Below, one piece after another: positions 59,798 through 64,000 of a stretch of 64,000 nt of DNA. The translations under genes and the position numbers were made by a program. Origin of the DNA: Mycolicibacterium iranicum (GTDB lineage: Bacteria; Actinomycetota; Actinomycetes; Mycobacteriales; Mycobacteriaceae); the NCBI RefSeq assembly GCF_001650495.1, contig NZ_LWCS01000054.1:1-64000 (forward strand). The letters run 5' to 3'. The notes below the pieces were generated by a model. The model did no database searches and had not been told where the DNA came from. It saw nothing but the letters and a program-made list of their open reading frames with translations. How positions within the stretch are numbered: the first letter of the stretch is position 1; the number at the start of each line of letters is the position of its first letter.

Positions 59798-60667
59798 GTG
59801 GCCACATTCGCCCAGTGGGTCGAGGGTGCGCGTCCCCGCACGCTGCCCAACGCCGTCGCGCCCGTCATCGCAGGCACAGGCGCCGCGGCGTGGCTCGGCG
59901 CCGCGTCGTGGTGGAAAGCGCTGCTCGCCCTGCTTGTCGCCGTGGGCTTCATCGTCGGGGTGAACTACGCCAACGATTACTCCGATGGCATCCGCGGCAC
60001 CGACGACGTACGCGCAGGGCCGCTGCGATTGGTCGGTTCCAAGGTGGCGGCGCCGAAAGCGGTGCTGACCGCGGCGGTGATCGCGCTGGCGGTCGGAGCC
60101 GTCGCCGGACTGGCGCTCGCCTGGTTCTCCTCGCCGTGGCTGATCGCGGTCGGTGCGGCGTGCATCGCCGGGGCCTGGCTCTACACCGGCGGCTCCAAGC
60201 CCTACGGCTATCTGGGGCTGGGCGAAGTCGCGGTATTCGTGTTCTTCGGCCTGGTCGCGGTGCTCGGCACCCAGTACACCCAGGCGCTGCGCGTCGACTG
60301 GGTGGGACTCACGCTCGCGGTCGCGACAGGCTGCCTGTCATCGGCGGTGCTGGTGGCCAACAATCTGCGCGACATCCCGACCGACAAGGTGTCGGGAAAG
60401 ATCACGCTGGCGGTGCGACTGGGCGATGCGAAGACACGGGTGCTGTTCCAGGCGCTGCTGGTCGTCGCGTTCCTGTTGACGCTGGTGCTGATGCTCGCGA
60501 CACCCTGGTGCGCCGTCGGCCTGGTGGCGCTGCCGCTGGCAGTGCGCGCCGCCAAGCCCGTCCGCGGTGGCCTGGGCGGCCGGGACCTGATCCCGGTCCT
60601 CAAGAACACGGGCCTGACGATGCTGGTGTGGGCGATCGCGGTCAGCGGAGCCCTGGTCTTCGGCTGA
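59798..60667 (+). CDS. menA: MenA, DHNA polyprenyltransferase
   Basis: MenA attaches the polyprenyl tail to 1,4-dihydroxy-2-naphthoate at the membrane. The 289-residue UbiA-fold protein has about eight helices and both aspartate motifs: NYANDYSDGIRGTDD and NNLRDIPTDKVSGK. GTG 59798 gives the usual WVEGARPRTLPNA N-terminus. MoxR follows 56 bases later. It is the last men gene in the window. Confidence 0.96.
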   Translation: MATFAQWVEGARPRTLPNAVAPVIAGTGAAAWLGAASWWKALLALLVAVGFIVGVNYANDYSDGIRGTDDVRAGPLRLVGSKVAAPKAVLTAAVIALAVGAVAGLALAWFSSPWLIAVGAACIAGAWLYTGGSKPYGYLGLGEVAVFVFFGLVAVLGTQYTQALRVDWVGLTLAVATGCLSSAVLVANNLRDIPTDKVSGKITLAVRLGDAKTRVLFQALLVVAFLLTLVLMLATPWCAVGLVALPLAVRAAKPVRGGLGGRDLIPVLKNTGLTMLVWAIAVSGALVFG

Positions 60668-60722
60668 TCCGCCGCGCCCGGCGACGGTTTGCGCGCCGGA
60701 TTCCCGTGGTACACGCACCGAG

Positions 60723-61724
60723 ATGAGTGCTGCGCCGATGCCCCGACCGTCCGATGACGCCCGCGCAGCCCAGCGGGTGGTCGCGGCTCTGGCTGACGCG
60801 TTCTCGGCCAAGGTGGTGGGGCAGGAGCATCTTCGCGAGACCCTGCTGATCGGCCTGCTGGCGGGCGGGCACATCCTGCTCGAGAGCGTGCCCGGCCTGG
60901 CGAAGACAACCGCTGCCCGCGTCATCGCCGAATCGATCGACGGGCAGTTCCGACGCATCCAGTGCACCCCCGATCTGCTGCCCAGCGACATCATCGGCAC
61001 ACAGATCTACGATGCGACCACCACATCGTTTGTGACGCAACTCGGCCCGGTGCACGCGAATGTGGTGCTCCTGGACGAGATCAACCGCTCCAGCGCCAAG
61101 ACGCAGAGCGCGATGCTCGAGGCGATGGAGGAACGCCAGACCACCATCGCAGGGACGGAATACCCCATCCCCGAACCGTTCCTGGTCATCGCGACGCAGA
61201 ACCCGGTCGACCAGGAAGGTACTTACGCGCTGTCGGAGGCGCAGACGGACCGCTTCCTGCTGAAGGAGATCGTGCGATATCCCACTCCCGAGCAGGAGGT
61301 CGAGGTGATGTCGCGTCTCGACGCGGGGATCTTCGACAAGGATCGCCACAGTCGGCCCGTCGCGACGCTCGAGGACGTCAGGCGCCTGCAGAGGTTCGCT
61401 CACGACGTCTACATGAGCCGCGACCTGATGCTCTACGCCAGCCGCCTGGTAGGCGTGACCCGCGAGCCCGGCAATCATCTGCCCAGCCAGCTCGCCAGGC
61501 TCATCGAGTACGGCGCCAGCCCCCGCGCCACCATCGCGCTGTGCACGTCGGCGCGCGCGCTGGCGGTGCTCAAGGGCCGAGATCACGTGATCCCGCAAGA
61601 CATCGCCGACCTCGCGCACCGCGTGCTGCAGCATCGGCTGATCCTCGGGTTCGAGGCTGCCAGCGCGGGCGTCACCCCCACCCGGGTGATCGATGCCGTG
61701 CTGCAGGCGGTTCGGGTTCCCTGA
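60723..61724 (+). CDS. MoxR-family AAA+ ATPase
   Basis: The product has 333 residues. Walker A is ESVPGLAKTT (53-62), Walker B VVLLDEIN (114-121), sensor 1 ATQNP (157-161), and the arginine-finger region EAQTDRFLL, followed by the C-terminal lid domain. MoxR proteins act as chaperones with partner VWA proteins. It leads a run of four genes: MoxR, DUF58, membrane protein, VWA-type protein. The start is ATG 60723. Confidence 0.94.
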   Translation: MSAAPMPRPSDDARAAQRVVAALADAFSAKVVGQEHLRETLLIGLLAGGHILLESVPGLAKTTAARVIAESIDGQFRRIQCTPDLLPSDIIGTQIYDATTTSFVTQLGPVHANVVLLDEINRSSAKTQSAMLEAMEERQTTIAGTEYPIPEPFLVIATQNPVDQEGTYALSEAQTDRFLLKEIVRYPTPEQEVEVMSRLDAGIFDKDRHSRPVATLEDVRRLQRFAHDVYMSRDLMLYASRLVGVTREPGNHLPSQLARLIEYGASPRATIALCTSARALAVLKGRDHVIPQDIADLAHRVLQHRLILGFEAASAGVTPTRVIDAVLQAVRVP

Positions 61725-61737
61725 GCGGCGGCACAGA

Positions 61738-62598
61738 TTGGGTAAGCATCTCAACAGGGCCAGAACGTATTTCGGCACCGACACCCGCGGCATGCTCGAC
61801 GGGGGCCGTCACGCGCTGTTGCACACGCGAACCATGGAATTCGACGAGCTGCGGCCCTACGTTCCCGGCGACGACGTACGCGACATCGACTGGAAGGCTT
61901 CCGCCCGCTCGGCGAACGTGCTGACCAAGCGTTTCGTCTCCGAGAAGCACCACAAGGTGCTGCTGGTCGCCGACGCCGGGCGCAACATGGTGGCGGTCGC
62001 GCAGGACGGCGAACGCAAATGCGAAGTTGCTCTGCATATTCTGGGCACCATCGGGCTGATAACACTGGGCCGTTCCGACGAGATCGGCATGGTGTACGGA
62101 GACGCTCGCGGCAGTCTGCGCGTCCGACAGAGCCGCGGCGAGAACCACATCGAGACGATGCTGACCAGCTACCACAGTCATGCCGGTCAGCACGGACCGA
62201 GCGACATCGTCACCCAGTTGACCTACGTGGCAACGCATTACCGCCATTCCATGCTCATCGTCGTGGTGTCCGACGAGCCGGAGCCCACCGACAGGCTCGA
62301 CGACGCGCTCGGCCGTTTGACGGCGCGGCACGACGTGATGTGGGCGATGGTCGCCGACATGCCGGCCGCGGGCGCAAAGGACGGCGGCTACGACGTCGCC
62401 AGCGGTAAGCCGGTGCTCGGCCCGGCCGCCACAGACCCGCGCGTCATCGCCGCCTACGAGCGCGCCGAGGAGCAGCGCGGCAGGCGGCTGAACGAGATCA
62501 TGAGCGCACGAGCTGTGCCGCACACCGTTGTGACGGGGTCGGGACAGATTCGCCGCGCCGTCAGCGACATGACGAGGGTGTGGTCCCGTGCCGGATGA
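61738..62598 (+). CDS. DUF58 protein
   Basis: The 286-residue protein has the DUF58 core EFDELRPYVPGDDVRDIDWKASARSANVLTKRF, followed by a VWA-like fold segment with VLLVADAGRNM. The start is probably the TTG at 61738, 14 bases after moxR, since the core begins soon after. An ATG at 61792 is possible but would trim the N-terminus. It is the expected MoxR partner. Its downstream neighbour overlaps by 11 bases. Confidence 0.9.
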   Translation: MGKHLNRARTYFGTDTRGMLDGGRHALLHTRTMEFDELRPYVPGDDVRDIDWKASARSANVLTKRFVSEKHHKVLLVADAGRNMVAVAQDGERKCEVALHILGTIGLITLGRSDEIGMVYGDARGSLRVRQSRGENHIETMLTSYHSHAGQHGPSDIVTQLTYVATHYRHSMLIVVVSDEPEPTDRLDDALGRLTARHDVMWAMVADMPAAGAKDGGYDVASGKPVLGPAATDPRVIAAYERAEEQRGRRLNEIMSARAVPHTVVTGSGQIRRAVSDMTRVWSRAG

Positions 62599-63061
62599 TC
62601 TCCTGGAGTTCGTCAGCGGTCCGCCAGGCTATTCGCTGCTGTGGCTGTGGCTCGGGTTGGCGTTGCTCGTGCTCGTCATCGCTTGGTATGCGCTGGTTTT
62701 CGTCGTCACCATGCCGTCAGACCGGCTCCGCAGGATTCCCGGCGTCGAGGATCTGCACGGGCGGCTGCTGAGGCAGCGGTTCGCGAAGACGGTCAGAACC
62801 ATCACGCAACGCCACCGCGAGGGTGAACTGTCGGACGAGCAGGCCAGCGCGGCGCTGAGCTGCACACTGCGCAGCTTCCTGCACCAGGCCACCGGCACCC
62901 GGGCTCAGTACATGCAGTTGCGTGCCATCGCTGCAAGCGATCTCGCGCCCGCCGCGCCGATGTTGGAAGCCCTGGGAAGCGTCCAGTTCGACAGGTCGTC
63001 GACGGCTGACGTCGGGCAGCTGGGCGAGGAGACCGAAGAACTGATCCGCTCGTGGAGTTGA
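62588..63061 (+). CDS. DUF4381-like membrane protein of the MoxR operon
   Basis: The 157-residue product has a single N-terminal membrane helix (about 15-41) and a soluble helical cytoplasmic domain with the segment RLRRIPGVEDLHGRLL. It occupies the slot that DUF4381-type proteins hold between DUF58 and VWA genes in MoxR operons. GTG 62588 overlaps the previous gene by 11 bases. Its stop overlaps the next start region by ten bases. Confidence 0.85.
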   Translation: MPDDLLEFVSGPPGYSLLWLWLGLALLVLVIAWYALVFVVTMPSDRLRRIPGVEDLHGRLLRQRFAKTVRTITQRHREGELSDEQASAALSCTLRSFLHQATGTRAQYMQLRAIAASDLAPAAPMLEALGSVQFDRSSTADVGQLGEETEELIRSWS

Positions 63062-64000
63062 CGTGGTGGCCGGTCGCAGCGGCCGGACTCGGCGCCGTGA
63101 CCCTGGTGCTGGCGCTGGCGATGCTGGTGCCGATCAAGGGCGCCCAGGAACGCGAGCTGCCGCTGGCCAACACAACCCGTCTGACCCGGTTGCCCGAATA
63201 CCGGGCGGTGGTGCGCAGGCAGATGAGGGCGGCGGTCGTGGCCCTGTCCTTTCTGATACTGCTGTGCGCAGCGACCGTCCTGGCCAGCGCCAGACCCGTC
63301 GGAACTTTCTGGGATGCCCAAACTTCGGCGCCTCGCGACGACATCATGCTGTGCGTGGGAGAACCCGCAGACAAGGAGGCCGCCGGTCAATTCCTCGGAT
63401 ACTTCGCGCGGCAGGCGACCACCTACGGATCAGAACGCATCGGGTTGACCTCCTTGAACCGGCGACTGATTCCTTTGACGCGGGACTACCAGTTCGCCGC
63501 CGGGCGCCTCGGCGACTTCGCGCGGGATGCCCCGACAGCGCCCGCGTTCAACGCACCGGTCGAATACGACGACTACTCCCCCACGGTCGCCGACGCACTC
63601 GCACTGTGCCTGACCGGCTTCCCCGATTTCCGAACTGCCGGCGACACGCGACGCTCCCTGATCTACCTGGGTCCCGGTGCGTTACGCCCCCCTGACAACA
63701 ACACACCGTCGCTCTTCACCGACGCCCAGGTCATCGACATGGCGCAGCGGGCCGGCCTTCAGATCAACGCCGTCGCGACACCGGGCCGCGACACCGCGTC
63801 GCTGAGTGCCGTGACCAATGCGACCGGGGGCCGCTTCTTCCGGTACGACGCCGCTGACCTCGACGGCCAGCTCGACGCCATCCGTGCTTCGGCACCGTCG
63901 GGACCACAGGACCGCGCTGACGCCGAGGAGGACGCCCCCGACGCCGCGGTGATCGCCGCCCTCGCGCTGTCGGCGCTGCTCGGCGTGTCGCTGCTGGCGG
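63052..64000 (+). CDS. Membrane VWA-type protein of the MoxR operon (truncated by window edge)
   Basis: The frame starts at GTG 63052 (VELTWWPVAAAGLG), overlaps the previous stop, and stays open to base 64000. Two N-terminal membrane helices (about 5-25 and 60-80) surround a short cytoplasmic loop; then a soluble domain begins with DDIMLCVGEP, where VWA proteins have the metal motif DxSxS. Here Gly and Pro replace the serines, so the MIDAS site looks degenerate. Later strands (LIYLGPGAL, GLQINAVATPGRDTASLSAVTNATGGRFFRY) match the VWA fold. A final hydrophobic segment is cut off by the window end. Confidence 0.85.
   Translation, partial: MELTWWPVAAAGLGAVTLVLALAMLVPIKGAQERELPLANTTRLTRLPEYRAVVRRQMRAAVVALSFLILLCAATVLASARPVGTFWDAQTSAPRDDIMLCVGEPADKEAAGQFLGYFARQATTYGSERIGLTSLNRRLIPLTRDYQFAAGRLGDFARDAPTAPAFNAPVEYDDYSPTVADALALCLTGFPDFRTAGDTRRSLIYLGPGALRPPDNNTPSLFTDAQVIDMAQRAGLQINAVATPGRDTASLSAVTNATGGRFFRYDAADLDGQLDAIRASAPSGPQDRADAEEDAPDAAVIAALALSALLGVSLLA

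Overview
This 64 kb window is chromosomal DNA of a fast-growing mycobacterium (Mycolicibacterium-like). GC content is uniformly high and GTG/TTG starts are common. Gene content and order follow the M. tuberculosis Rv0566c-to-Rv0534c segment read in reverse: yajQ, gpsA, htpX, grcC, menJ, menG, mgtA, menD, bpoC, menC, fadD8, menB, a glyoxalase, pitA, menE, an Rv0541c-like membrane protein, an Rv0539/Rv0540-like pair, a galE-like gene, a nucleoside phosphorylase and menA. The order comparison is from memory, not from an alignment.

The core theme is menaquinone. MenD, MenC, MenE, MenB, MenA, MenG and MenJ are all encoded here, with the prenyl-chain synthase GrcC and the hydrolase BpoC. They form short operons interrupted by accessory genes rather than one cluster.

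Layout. 1-5.3 kb: secreted-protein fragment, tRNA-Tyr, yajQ, gpsA, two paralogous small secreted proteins and a secreted GH16-type protein with an acidic low-complexity region. 5.3-20.3 kb: htpX/grcC, divergent menJ, esterase, menG, mannosyltransferase, thioredoxin-fold lipoprotein, menD-bpoC, two DJ-1-superfamily genes, menC-marR. 20.3-30.3 kb: SRPBCC and SOUL proteins, two acyl-CoA synthetases, a tandem TetR regulator, a DGPF/YCII protein, GntR, an MFS exporter and an ECF sigma factor with a C-terminal extension. 30.4-33.5 kb: four translationally coupled genes (GT2, acyl-CoA-dehydrogenase-like, PIG-L deacetylase, NodS-like methyltransferase), the best candidate for an uncharacterised biosynthetic pathway. 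33.5-44.1 kb: HAD, F420-type enzyme, menB, AraC, SDRs, fadD, glyoxalase, the pitA operon, menE. 44.1-49.5 kb: a 1048-residue secreted protein made of two homologous halves with aerolysin-like strand patterns, a flavin-type enzyme and a polytopic membrane protein. 49.6-53.4 kb: methyltransferase/DUF2064/GT2 operon divergent from a two-component system. 53.4-64 kb: nitronate monooxygenase, epimerase, phosphorylase, an extra Emb-type arabinosyltransferase, menA, and a MoxR/DUF58/VWA operon that leaves the window.

Non-coding signals include several leaderless-type -10 elements (TAnnnT 6-7 nt before the start codon), a MarR-site palindrome, a KstR-type operator before fadD8, an ECF42-type promoter before the DGPF gene, and a palindrome before the two-component system. 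Several gene ends carry long-spacer inverted repeats. Two of these are preceded by tandem repeats that begin at the stop codon and place stops in all three frames.
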